From: Kiritimatiellales bacterium
Lineage (GTDB): Bacteria; Verrucomicrobiota; Kiritimatiellia; Kiritimatiellales; Pontiellaceae
DNA length: 11,530 bases
NCBI GenBank assembly: GCA_021734595.1
Contig: JAIPIO010000116.1
Location: 1 to 11,530, forward strand
Direction of reading: 5' to 3'
Shown: positions 1-6,476 of the stretch, one piece after another
Layout: each line of letters opens with the position of its first letter
Position numbering within the stretch: the first letter of the stretch is position 1
The notes under the pieces: generated by a model
The model's input: the letters and a program-made list of their open reading frames with translations, nothing else
Told to the model about the DNA's origin: nothing
Databases searched by the model: none
Made by a program: the position numbers and the translations under genes

Positions 1-625
1 GGTCTTCTTCGTTGTAGATCGTCACCTGCACCTCGTCGCGCCGGGGCAGCACGTTGAGCTCGATGTTGCTCGCCGGGGCAAACGGTTTCTTTGAACGCAG
101 CTCGTTTATTTCACACTTGTGCAAGTGTGAAATCGGATCATTTGCGTCTTGGAATTCCGTGCGGAAGCGGCTGGCGACAAGCGGATCCCCCGAAGCCCGC
201 TCTTCCTTCGCCGGAGCGGCTTCCGCCACCATTAGGCTGTCGGCCGGAACAGACTCCATTGCGGTGTCCCGCCTAACCTCGTCTTTTTCGGTTCCGGGTT
301 CGGACGGCGCATATTTCAGTACCGCGAAGCAGATGGCCAGCAGGGCCGCCGTTGCCAGCGCGGGTTTCCACTGCCTGATCGCAACTGGTCGGAACGTGAT
401 GACCTTCGACGCTCGACCTTTGGCCAAAACCGCTTCCAGTGTTTCTTCCGACACCTCTGGCTGATCGCGCAGAACTTCCAATGCCTGGAACTGTTTTTCC
501 AATGCCTGGAACTTTTGGCGGCAGGCGTCGCAGGCCTCGAGGTGGGCCGCGGTCTCCGCCGCTTCCGTCTCGGAGAGCAGTCCGAATTTATATTGCCGCA
601 GTTGATCGGCGTTTATGTGTTTCAT
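1..625 (-). CDS. Membrane anti-sigma factor with zinc-finger (ZAS-like) N-terminus, 3' end missing
   Basis: This gene would bind and hold the sigma factor encoded just upstream until an envelope signal arrives. I translated it from an ATG at 625 on the minus strand; 208 codons are visible and the frame is still open at the window edge. Residues 28-35 contain the HX3CX2C motif (H28, C32, C35) of zinc-containing anti-sigma domains. Residues about 86-104 form one hydrophobic segment, putting the remainder outside the cytoplasm. The ATG overlaps the sigma-factor stop as ATGA, which indicates translational coupling. Two F-Q-A-L-E peptides (39-43 and 46-50), encoded by dispersed palindromes, follow the zinc motif, and a 26-bp palindrome lies in the outer part. 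The outer region near residues 187-208 is beta-like and faintly resembles the start of DUF4139-type proteins; that last point is a guess. The anti-sigma role rests on motif plus neighbour. Confidence 0.8.
   Translation of the reverse strand, partial: MKHINADQLRQYKFGLLSETEAAETAAHLEACDACRQKFQALEKQFQALEVLRDQPEVSEETLEAVLAKGRASKVITFRPVAIRQWKPALATAALLAICFAVLKYAPSEPGTEKDEVRRDTAMESVPADSLMVAEAAPAKEERASGDPLVASRFRTEFQDANDPISHLHKCEINELRSKKPFAPASNIELNVLPRRDEVQVTIYNEED
108..133. repeat. 26-bp near-perfect palindrome inside the anti-sigma gene
   Basis: Two 12-base arms, ATTTCACACTTG and CAAGTGTGAAAT, are exact reverse complements separated by TG. On the gene's strand the palindrome is read through in frame (residues about 165-173, including S-H-L-H-K-C-E-I). 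It occurs once in this window. It may be a copy of a second dispersed palindrome family or a regulator site, but neither can be shown from one copy. Confidence 0.75.
476..511. repeat. Pair of TTCCA-N5-TGGAA palindromes in the anti-sigma gene
   Basis: Two identical copies of TTCCAATGCCTGGAA sit at 476-490 and 497-511, with starts 21 bp apart. On the minus strand both are in frame and read F-Q-A-L-E (residues 46-50 and 39-43), giving a tandem peptide just after the zinc motif. They belong to a family with members at 886, 1278, 1299, 4210, 4232 and 6763-6860. Confidence 0.85.
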
Positions 626-1179
626 AGAACACCCCCTTCGGGCGCAGGCAGCCGGGTGGCGAGCTTTTTGAGCGCCCGCGACATGTGGGTCTTCACGCTG
701 CTGAGCGAGCAACCCATCGCTTCGGCAATTTCGGGATACGTGTGCCCCTCGTAGTAGGAGAGGATCAGCGCGGCGCGCTGCTTCGGCGGGAGCGACTCGA
801 TCGCTTCCTTAACAATGCCCTGCAGCTCCAGCTTCGCGGTTTGCTCCGCCGGATCGCTGCCGTTTTCCGCAACAGGATCGTCGTTTTCCAACGGTTGGAA
901 AACCGGGCGGCGCGTGTTCCGTCGCAGGCCGTCGATGGCGATGTGCGTGGCGATCGTGAAGATCCAGCTTTTGAATTTTGCGCCGGACCGGTAGGTGTGC
1001 GCCTTTTCATGCACCCGTAGGAAGGTTTCCTGGAAAAGATCCTCCGCCATTTCCCTGTTTTGTGTCATGCGCATAAGATAACCGAACAACAGGTTTTTAT
1101 AACGATGGACCAGATCAGAAAAAGCCGCGTCATCGCCGCTCCGGTACGCCTCCATCAGAAGTTCGTCTGTCCGCTCCAT
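622..1179 (-). CDS. RNA polymerase ECF-type sigma-70 family sigma factor
   Basis: An alternative sigma factor of 185 residues, the usual ECF size, which directs RNA polymerase to a stress or envelope regulon. Region 2 spans about residues 21-88, with the typical AEDLFQETFLRV helix and a K-S-W-I-F-T-I-A promoter-melting segment. Region 4 spans about 123-174, with the SLPPKQRAALIL start and a helix-turn-helix ending SSVKTHMSRALKKL. The linker (about 89-120) includes F-Q-P-L-E at 94-98, encoded by a dispersed palindrome. The stop overlaps the anti-sigma start by ATGA, the classic sigma/anti-sigma arrangement. The start has only a weak purine-rich stretch upstream (AAAGGGATAGG), and a 12-bp palindrome CATCTATAGATG covers the ATG. 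I found no convincing promoter between this gene and position 1382. The ECF subgroup and target genes cannot be judged here. Confidence 0.93.
   Translation of the reverse strand: MERTDELLMEAYRSGDDAAFSDLVHRYKNLLFGYLMRMTQNREMAEDLFQETFLRVHEKAHTYRSGAKFKSWIFTIATHIAIDGLRRNTRRPVFQPLENDDPVAENGSDPAEQTAKLELQGIVKEAIESLPPKQRAALILSYYEGHTYPEIAEAMGCSLSSVKTHMSRALKKLATRLPAPEGGVL
884..902. repeat. Single extended TTCCA-N5-TGGAA palindrome in the sigma-factor gene
   Basis: TTTTCCAACGGTTGGAAAA has perfect 9-base arms around a single G and is the most symmetrical member in the window. The 15-bp core is 886-900. On the minus strand it is in frame and encodes F-Q-P-L-E in the flexible linker between sigma regions 2 and 4, where an insertion would be tolerated. 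Confidence 0.85.
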
Positions 1180-1188
1180 CTATAGATG
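1177..1188. promoter_or_regulatory. 12-bp palindrome over the sigma-factor start codon
   Basis: CATCTATAGATG is a perfect palindrome whose outer CAT is the minus-strand start codon (1177-1179). It could be an operator or an RNA hairpin affecting initiation, but a 12-bp palindrome can also arise by chance. Confidence 0.3.
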
Positions 1189-1277
1189 CCTATCCCTTTA
1201 CCCGCTTATACGCACAACCCCGCCGTTCGGTTGACAACGAATGTTGTTTCTTTGCAGGACACGGATGATAGCGCCGC

Positions 1278-1313
1278 TTCCAATGATTGGAAACAGTTTT
1301 CCAAAGGCTGGAA
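1278..1313. repeat. Pair of TTCCA-N5-TGGAA palindromes upstream of the sigma-factor gene
   Basis: Copies TTCCAATGATTGGAA (1278-1292) and TTCCAAAGGCTGGAA (1299-1313) have starts 21 bp apart, the same spacing as the pair in the anti-sigma gene. They are intergenic, about 100-135 bp upstream of the sigma start and about 70 bp beyond the lyase stop, so they could act on the sigma promoter region or be inert repeats. Confidence 0.8.
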
Positions 1314-1350
1314 ATGGAAGAGGGTAGGGTTCGCTGTTCCAGAGGGCTGC

Positions 1351-1377
1351 GGACGGCTGGGGACAGCCGTCCCTGCC
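1351..1377. repeat. GC-rich hairpin downstream of the polysaccharide lyase gene
   Basis: GGACGGCTG (1351-1359) and CAGCCGTCC (1364-1372) are exact inverted repeats around GGGA. Immediately next, CCCTGCC (1371-1377) can instead pair with GGCAGGG (1394-1400) across the lyase stop codon. No T-run follows on the minus strand, so a classical intrinsic terminator is not supported. The purine-rich stretch at 1317-1350 and this hairpin may together be one interspersed repeat unit. Confidence 0.55.
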
Positions 1378-1382
1378 TTGTT

Positions 1383-2183
1383 TTATTTTTCCGGGCAGGG
1401 CGGCGAGAATAGATTGAGACCCGCCGTCTTGTCGCCAATCCTGATTTCATCAATATAGAGGATTCTTTGCGTTACCGTTGATGGCGTTTTTTCAGGGGAT
1501 TGTTTCCATGGCCACTTGTAAATGCCGAATTTGAAGTAGTCTGCATGTTCACCGGGGCCGCAGTTACGACCCTCATCGGACACGATCTTGTTACCATTCT
1601 TCCATGCTTCCACCAGTCCATCGTTGCTGGCAGACCATCTGACATGAAATACCCAATCAACCCATCTGCCCGCATCGGGTGCCACATTGCCTCCCCAGAG
1701 TTTCTTGAAGGATGCATTCCCCGCAGCCCAGCGTTTCTTGATGCAGTAGTCTTCACCGTAGATATATATTGCCAGGGAAGGGCCGTATGCTCTCCAGCCA
1801 ACCCACTGCACGAACAATTCCGGCTGCGTATCGGGTTGCCATGAATCCGGCCAGTATGTGCTGAAACCGTACCAGTAATCCTCGTGCATATCGAACCTGT
1901 TGGACATGCCCTTGATCCAGAAGTCCGTTCTGTAACCGGTCACATCCTTGTGCTCCATCCGGTCCAACGCCAGTTTCAGCGCATGGTTTCCATGCCTAAC
2001 CGGTGTGGTGACGAGCTCGGTCTTCCTCAACGCAGGTTCGGGTTTTTCATTGCCCAGCCACTTGAGTCCATTTTTCTCGAAATCGCCCACAAAAATCAGG
2101 GCCGTGGGGGGTTCTGCTTTGCACACAAAACCAATTGCCCCGGAAAGAACGAAACACGCAGAAACGAATAAGGTGCCTCGCAT
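1383..2183 (-). CDS. Secreted polysaccharide lyase, heparin lyase I-like fold
   Basis: Probably a secreted enzyme that cleaves an acidic or sulfated polysaccharide. The 266-residue product begins with a signal peptide (hydrophobic about 4-20, possible cleavage after A23). The rest resembles the heparin-lyase-like beta-jelly-roll family (Pfam Polysacc_lyase, PF14099): a W-Y-G-F-S-T-Y-W-P segment near 104-111, E-L-F-V-Q-W near 122-127, and the closing Y-I-D-E-I-R-I-G at 243-250. I recognise the family from these motifs, but the substrate and catalytic residues cannot be assigned. I chose the ATG at 2183 because it leads straight into the signal peptide. An ATG at 2216 would overlap der and add eleven arginine-rich residues. 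The start lies 4 bases after the der stop with no clear Shine-Dalgarno, so translation is probably coupled to der. A lyase here is unusual company for der. Confidence 0.75.
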   Translation of the reverse strand: MRGTLFVSACFVLSGAIGFVCKAEPPTALIFVGDFEKNGLKWLGNEKPEPALRKTELVTTPVRHGNHALKLALDRMEHKDVTGYRTDFWIKGMSNRFDMHEDYWYGFSTYWPDSWQPDTQPELFVQWVGWRAYGPSLAIYIYGEDYCIKKRWAAGNASFKKLWGGNVAPDAGRWVDWVFHVRWSASNDGLVEAWKNGNKIVSDEGRNCGPGEHADYFKFGIYKWPWKQSPEKTPSTVTQRILYIDEIRIGDKTAGLNLFSPPCPEK

Positions 2184-2187
2184 GGTT

Positions 2188-3549
2188 CTATTTGTCCGGG
2201 CGGGGGCGCGGGACATACTTGATGATGATCGGGGCGCCTTCCAGACCGAAGGCTTCGCGCAACCGGTTTTTCAGGAAGCTGGTCCAGTTGTCCTTCACGC
2301 GGTTGGTACTGTTGACAAACAACTTGATGAAGATGGGCTGGGTGCCGGTCTGGGTGCCGTAGTAGATTTTGAGGCGGCGGCCGCCCACCACCGGCGGCGG
2401 GAAACGGCCGACGGCTTCCTGGATCACGCGGTTGAGGACCCCGGTGGTGATTTCGGTGCGCGTCTGGGCGGCGACGTAGTCGATGGCCTCGACGCTTTTC
2501 TTGATGTTGTAGCCGGACTTGGCGGAAACAAACAGGACGGGCGCAAAATCCATGAAGGGCAGCGCCTCGCGCAGGGCGGGGGCATATTTGGTCTGCGTAA
2601 TGTCTTCTTCGGCTTCCTGCGCCAGGTCCCACTTGTTCATCAGCAGGATGCAGCCCTTCTGGGCGTCCAGGATTTTGCCGGCGGCTTTTTTGTCGCGCGA
2701 GGTCGGGCCGACCTCGGCGTCGAGCACGAGCACCACCACATCGGCGCGTTCAATGCTTTTTTCGGTGCGCATGTTGCTGAACCAGTCGACGGCGCTTTTG
2801 CCGCGGGATTGCGATTGCATGCCGGCGGTGTCGATAAGCTGGTAGTGGCGGGCGGTTTCGCCCTTGCCGATGGTGAAGGGGATTTCGATGCTGTCGCGCG
2901 TGGTGCCCGGCACGTCGGATACAATCACGCGCTCGCTGTGCAGCAGGCGGTTGATGTAGGAGGATTTCCCGGCATTGGGACGGCCGACCACCGCGACGCG
3001 CAGTGGTTTCTCGATGGTTGTATTTTCTTCGTGCGGGAGCTGCGGCACCAGCTCATCCATCAGGGCCGAGATGCCGCGGTTGTGGATGGCCGATACAGGA
3101 AAGACCGGGAACCCGAACTTCTTGAACTCGGCGGTGTTTTCTTCAAGCTCCGTATTATCCGCTTTATTGGCGGCAACAAAAACAGTCCGCCCGCTGCGGT
3201 GGAGAATGCGCGCCACCTCTTCGTCGAGCGGAACGGCGCCGGCAGTAATGTCGGTTACAAAAATGATGAACGAAGCATCGGCAATGGCGATTTCGGCCTG
3301 CGCTTCAGTGCCGGCGATAATCTGGTCGCCGGCAACCTGCTTGTCGAAATGGCCCAGCCCGCCGGTGTCGATCAGCTCGATGCGCTCGCCGTCCACATTG
3401 GCTTCGCACGCCACGCGGTCGCGCGTTACGCCTTCCTGCTCGTGGACAATCGACACGCGCCGGCCCACCAGCCGGTTGAACAGCGCCGACTTTCCAACGT
3501 TTGGACGGCCCACGATCGCGACGACTCTTTTGCTCTGCGTTTTTTCCAT
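2188..3549 (-). CDS. der: Ribosome biogenesis GTPase Der (EngA)
   Basis: Der is a double GTPase needed for assembly of the 50S ribosomal subunit in the cytoplasm. The 453-residue product has the full layout. Domain 1: GRPNVGKS at 14-21, DTGG at 61-64, NKAD at 128-131. Domain 2: GRPNAGKSS near 189-197, GTTRDS at 215-220, DTAG at 240-243, NKWD at 305-308, SAKSG near 342-346. The C-terminal KH-like domain starts around GRFPPPVVGGRRLKIYYGTQ (381-400). The ATG at 3549 puts the first P-loop at the usual distance from the N-terminus. A TTG at 3588 would add 13 residues not typical of Der. Neither start has a clear Shine-Dalgarno. It is preceded by the M48 gene (79-base gap) and followed by the lyase after 4 bases. 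Confidence 0.97.
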   Translation of the reverse strand: MEKTQSKRVVAIVGRPNVGKSALFNRLVGRRVSIVHEQEGVTRDRVACEANVDGERIELIDTGGLGHFDKQVAGDQIIAGTEAQAEIAIADASFIIFVTDITAGAVPLDEEVARILHRSGRTVFVAANKADNTELEENTAEFKKFGFPVFPVSAIHNRGISALMDELVPQLPHEENTTIEKPLRVAVVGRPNAGKSSYINRLLHSERVIVSDVPGTTRDSIEIPFTIGKGETARHYQLIDTAGMQSQSRGKSAVDWFSNMRTEKSIERADVVVLVLDAEVGPTSRDKKAAGKILDAQKGCILLMNKWDLAQEAEEDITQTKYAPALREALPFMDFAPVLFVSAKSGYNIKKSVEAIDYVAAQTRTEITTGVLNRVIQEAVGRFPPPVVGGRRLKIYYGTQTGTQPIFIKLFVNSTNRVKDNWTSFLKNRLREAFGLEGAPIIIKYVPRPRPDK

Positions 3550-3628
3550 AGTGCGGATGGTGATACAGGAAAACCCCTTTAGGCGCAAAGGGAAAGGGGA
3601 ATAAATGTAAACGGGATGGACGCGCTGA

Positions 3629-5650
3629 TTACGCCAGTTCGACAGGGACGACCCACGGGGGGACGGGGCAGTCGAGGCTGTCGGCGATGGCGCGGAAGAG
3701 CTCGGTTTCCTCGACGGTGATGGCTTTGTCGTGCATCAGGCAGACGAGCGCGGCGGCGAGCACCCATTTCTTAAGCTGGAAAGAGCCCTCGGCAAGCTTA
3801 TCGAGAGATGCGTCGAGCTGTTCCCAGGTACACTCCTCTTCGGGCAACAGATCAAACTGCGCGCGCGGCGCGTTGATTTCCCCGACGGCGGCTTGGAATG
3901 CGGTACTCGCCTGGATGCCGTGTTCATGCCCCTTCCGGGCGAGGGTGGAGAGGATGCAGGAGGTTTCTTTTTCGAGACCGCGCAACGCGTAGTAGTTTGC
4001 GGGACGTTTTTTCGACTGGCCGTTGAAGACCGGGTCGAGGTGGCGAATCAAAACGCGCGTTAGGGCATATTCAAAAATATCGACCTGCTCATCGGCATCA
4101 ATGAGCACCTTGATATGGACCCGGAAGGCGGCGTACTGGCTGGGCGAAAGAAAGCGCAGGGCGGGGATGGAAAGGTCGATCAGCGGCAGGCGCATCACGG
4201 GACTGATCGTTCCAGACATTGGAACCAGTTTTTCCAATGCCTGGAAAACCTCCGCAGCGGCCTGCGTCCGCAATGCATTAAGTTGGCGGTTTTTTATTTC
4301 ATCCTTCGAATCGAGCAAAAGCAGATAAACCAGTGCCCGGGCACCGAACGGATCGCGCGCATAATCCTTGAGCGCTTCGGGAATGGAGTCCATCAGCTGT
4401 TTGGCGGTATCGGCATGCTGCTGCATGGGGCGCCCGATAGAGGCCATCAACGCAGCCGCATTTTTGGCCTTTGGCCTGGGTGGTGTCCCGGTTGAGCCAA
4501 GGACCGCTCCGACCACGGCGAGCTTGGTCGGGTCGGTAAAGAGGTCCACCACGGAAGGTTTAGCGCTCTTCTTTGGTTTAGGCGCGCCTTCGATGCGGGC
4601 GAGGTTCTGCCGGAGGTCTTCCAGCGTGACGGCGGGAAAATTTCCGTCGAAAGTGGGCTCGAGCCAGCGGACGCGCTCCTCCACCGGCGGATGGGTGGAG
4701 AAAAACGAGCTGCGCAGGCCGTTGCCGAAAAACATGTGGCTGGCCTCTTCGGCGTGGGCGGAGCGGATGCGCGAGCCATAGGATAGCCCGCCTATTTTCT
4801 TGAGGGCGTTGGCCAGTCCGCCGGGATTGCGGGTGAACTGCACGGCGGAGGCGTCGGCCAGCCGTTCGCGCGAGCGGGAGATGGCCGCCTTGATGAGCTT
4901 GCCGAAAAAGACGCCGGAGAAGCCGACGATCATCAAAACAAGTGCAGCGGCAAAAAGAAAGGCCGTGACTTGTCCCGATTCCTTGGAACGGCGGTAGGTG
5001 CCCCGCCCCGCAAATTCAAGCAGGAGCCGTCCGGTGATCCCGATAATCAGCAGGCCGTGGAGAATGCCGATGAGGGTGATGTTCAGCGAGGTGTCGTTGT
5101 TGAGGATGTGGCTGAACTCGTGGGCGATAACCCCTTGCAACTCATCGCGGCTCAGGCCGGTCATGGTGCCGTACGTGACCGCCACAACGGAATCGGACGG
5201 CGTAAACCCGGCGGCAAAGGCATTGATTCCCTTTTCGCGCTCCATGACGAAGACCGGCGGGACCGGCAGACCGGAGGCGATGGCCATTTCCTCCACCACG
5301 TTGCGCAGGCGCTTTTCAAAGAAATCCTGCGTGTCGGGATAGATTTGCTTCCCGCCCAACATGACCGCCACGCTCTCGCCGCCGCCCTTGCGAAGCTGGG
5401 CGATTTTAAAGATGGCGCCCAGCAGTACGACGATCAGGGTGACGCCGCAGACGCCGACGAACAGATCGGGATACCACCAGCGGAACTCGATCTGACTGCC
5501 GGGGGCAACCGACTCCACCTTATAGAAGTAGTAGGCGGCCAGCGGCAGGAAGTAGACCAGCAGCACGGTAAAATTCACGGCCATGCAGAAATAAAAGATC
5601 AGCAGGCCGGTCTTTTTGCGGGCGGTATCCTGTTGGGCGAAGAAGTCCAT
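3629..5650 (-). CDS. M48-family membrane zinc metalloprotease with long C-terminal extension
   Basis: A membrane-bound protease of the HtpX/Ste24 (M48) family, expected to degrade or mature membrane or envelope proteins. The 673-residue product has hydrophobic segments at about 14-42, 64-82, 190-212 and 227-250. The zinc site is HEFSH at 177-181, with E262 and D266 in S-R-E-R-L-A-D-A as the usual third ligand and accompanying acid. The M48 domain ends near THPPVEERVRWL (319-330). HtpX proteins are usually about 290 residues; here some 340 more follow, mostly helical. The last part (about 610-673, with H-D-K-A-I-T-V-E-E-T-E-L-F) looks TerB-like; this is tentative. F-Q-A-L-E at 469-473 comes from a dispersed palindrome. 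It lies 102 bases after lemA, a pairing seen in many bacteria, with a long inverted repeat between. The start lacks a strong ribosome binding site. Confidence 0.9.
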   Translation of the reverse strand: MDFFAQQDTARKKTGLLIFYFCMAVNFTVLLVYFLPLAAYYFYKVESVAPGSQIEFRWWYPDLFVGVCGVTLIVVLLGAIFKIAQLRKGGGESVAVMLGGKQIYPDTQDFFEKRLRNVVEEMAIASGLPVPPVFVMEREKGINAFAAGFTPSDSVVAVTYGTMTGLSRDELQGVIAHEFSHILNNDTSLNITLIGILHGLLIIGITGRLLLEFAGRGTYRRSKESGQVTAFLFAAALVLMIVGFSGVFFGKLIKAAISRSRERLADASAVQFTRNPGGLANALKKIGGLSYGSRIRSAHAEEASHMFFGNGLRSSFFSTHPPVEERVRWLEPTFDGNFPAVTLEDLRQNLARIEGAPKPKKSAKPSVVDLFTDPTKLAVVGAVLGSTGTPPRPKAKNAAALMASIGRPMQQHADTAKQLMDSIPEALKDYARDPFGARALVYLLLLDSKDEIKNRQLNALRTQAAAEVFQALEKLVPMSGTISPVMRLPLIDLSIPALRFLSPSQYAAFRVHIKVLIDADEQVDIFEYALTRVLIRHLDPVFNGQSKKRPANYYALRGLEKETSCILSTLARKGHEHGIQASTAFQAAVGEINAPRAQFDLLPEEECTWEQLDASLDKLAEGSFQLKKWVLAAALVCLMHDKAITVEETELFRAIADSLDCPVPPWVVPVELA
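4210..4246. repeat. Pair of TTCCA-N5-TGGAA palindromes in the M48 protease gene
   Basis: TTCCAGACATTGGAA (4210-4224) and TTCCAATGCCTGGAA (4232-4246) have starts 22 bp apart. On the coding strand the second reads F-Q-A-L-E (residues 469-473). The first falls one frame over and reads through as V-P-M-S-G-T. They lie in the C-terminal extension, well outside the zinc-binding domain. Confidence 0.8.
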
Positions 5651-5660
5651 GATGGCGGAT

Positions 5661-5746
5661 TGGATTCCTGGACTATTGGATGAGTGGATTCGTGGGGGTG
5701 GAATGTTGTTCCCATTGATCCACCAATCCTCCCATCCAGTAATCCA
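5661..5746. repeat. Long imperfect inverted repeat between lemA and the M48 gene
   Basis: A 36-base left arm (5661-5696) and a 36-base right arm (5711-5746) match as inverted repeats at 25 of 36 positions by hand alignment, around a 14-base centre. Both arms are built from irregular TGGAT/ATCCA units. They fill most of the gap between the two genes. They could form an RNA hairpin that sets relative expression of LemA and the protease, or be an expanded interspersed repeat. No T-run follows, so it is not a clear terminator. Confidence 0.6.
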
Positions 5747-5752
5747 TGGCTG

Positions 5753-6343
5753 TTAGCCGAAGCTGACCTTCGGCGCTTCCTTCTGTGCCTCTTCCTCGAT
5801 CTCAAAGAGGGTGGCGGCAACAAAGTTGAACATGGTTGCAATCATGTTCGTCGGGAAAACCTCACGCTTGGTGTTGTAGACCGTGACGGCGTCGTTGTAG
5901 GCCTGTCGGGCGAACGAGATCTTGTTTTCCGTGGAAGTCAGCTCTTCGGTCAGCTGCATCATGTTTTGGTTCGCCTTCAGGTCCGGGTAGGCTTCGGAAA
6001 GAGCGAACAGGCGACCGAGTGCTCCGCCCAATGCGCCTTCCGCACCCATCAGTCCGGCCATGGCGGCGGGATCGGCCGGGTTGGCGGCGGCGGCCTTGCC
6101 GGCGGCGGCGGCCTGGTTGCGCGCCTGGATGACGGCCTCGAGCGTTTCGCGCTCGTGGCTCATGTAGCCCTTGGCGGTTTCGACCAGGTTGGGAATCAGG
6201 TCGTAGCGGCGTTTGAGCTGCACATCGATCTGGGCAAACGCGTTCTTGAAGCGGTTGCGCAGCGTCACGAGGCCGTTGTACATACCAACCACCATGATGA
6301 ACAGCACAACGATCAGGACAAGTAGAACAAGCAATGCAATCAT
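5753..6343 (-). CDS. lemA: LemA family membrane protein
   Basis: A LemA family protein: an N-terminal membrane anchor followed by a long antiparallel helical bundle. The biochemical role of the family is unsettled, and members are often encoded next to M48 proteases, as here. The 196-residue length is typical. The anchor is residues 1-22. Then come the family signature segments I-D-V-Q-L-K-R-R-Y-D-L-I-P-N-L-V-E-T (39-56), Y-P-D-L-K-A-N-Q-N (119-127), T-E-N-K-I (138-142) and the ending A-P-K-V-S-F (190-195). An alanine/glycine-rich stretch (78-110) widens the loop in the middle. The start at 6343 is supported by AAAGGAG five to six bases upstream. It is the first gene of a minus-strand run, lemA, M48, der, lyase, and diverges from the small gene at 6477. 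Confidence 0.95.
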   Translation of the reverse strand: MIALLVLLVLIVVLFIMVVGMYNGLVTLRNRFKNAFAQIDVQLKRRYDLIPNLVETAKGYMSHERETLEAVIQARNQAAAAGKAAAANPADPAAMAGLMGAEGALGGALGRLFALSEAYPDLKANQNMMQLTEELTSTENKISFARQAYNDAVTVYNTKREVFPTNMIATMFNFVAATLFEIEEEAQKEAPKVSFG

Positions 6344-6371
6344 TAGTCACTCCTTTGTTGAATGTGCATAG

Positions 6372-6400
6372 ATAGTAAACAAATCAGGAAAGGATTTCAC
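6372..6400 (-). promoter_or_regulatory. Possible promoter for lemA and the genes after it
   Basis: Reading on the minus strand, GTGAAA (6395-6400) and TACTAT (6372-6377) are separated by 17 bases, a partial match to a housekeeping promoter, about 30 bases upstream of the lemA start. The match is modest. Confidence 0.35.
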
Positions 6401-6476
6401 TTATAAAATGGGACGGGATTTGTAATAGTGGTAAGGTGCATTATCTGAAAAAGTCGGGAACCAACAGGAGGGAACC

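Noticed and set aside
153..164. TTCCGTGCGGAA in the anti-sigma gene
   Set aside because: A short palindrome with a different arm and a 2-base centre; it does not fit the TTCCA-N5-TGGAA form and is within chance expectation.
476..511. The repeats as a CRISPR array or remnant
   Set aside because: Units are 15 bp, degenerate and separated by only 6-16 bases, some inside genes, with no cas genes in view.
1351..1400. Intrinsic terminator for the lyase gene
   Set aside because: The stems are good, but no T-run follows either one on the minus strand.
3492..3506. TTCCAACGTTTGGAC resembling the palindrome family
   Set aside because: The right arm is broken and the bases encode the conserved P-loop G-R-P-N-V-G-K-S of Der, so the match is explained by the protein.
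1948..3582. A 544-codon open frame on the plus strand
   Set aside because: It lies opposite der and the lyase, has no ribosome binding site and its protein is low-complexity; der's motifs on the minus strand are unmistakable.
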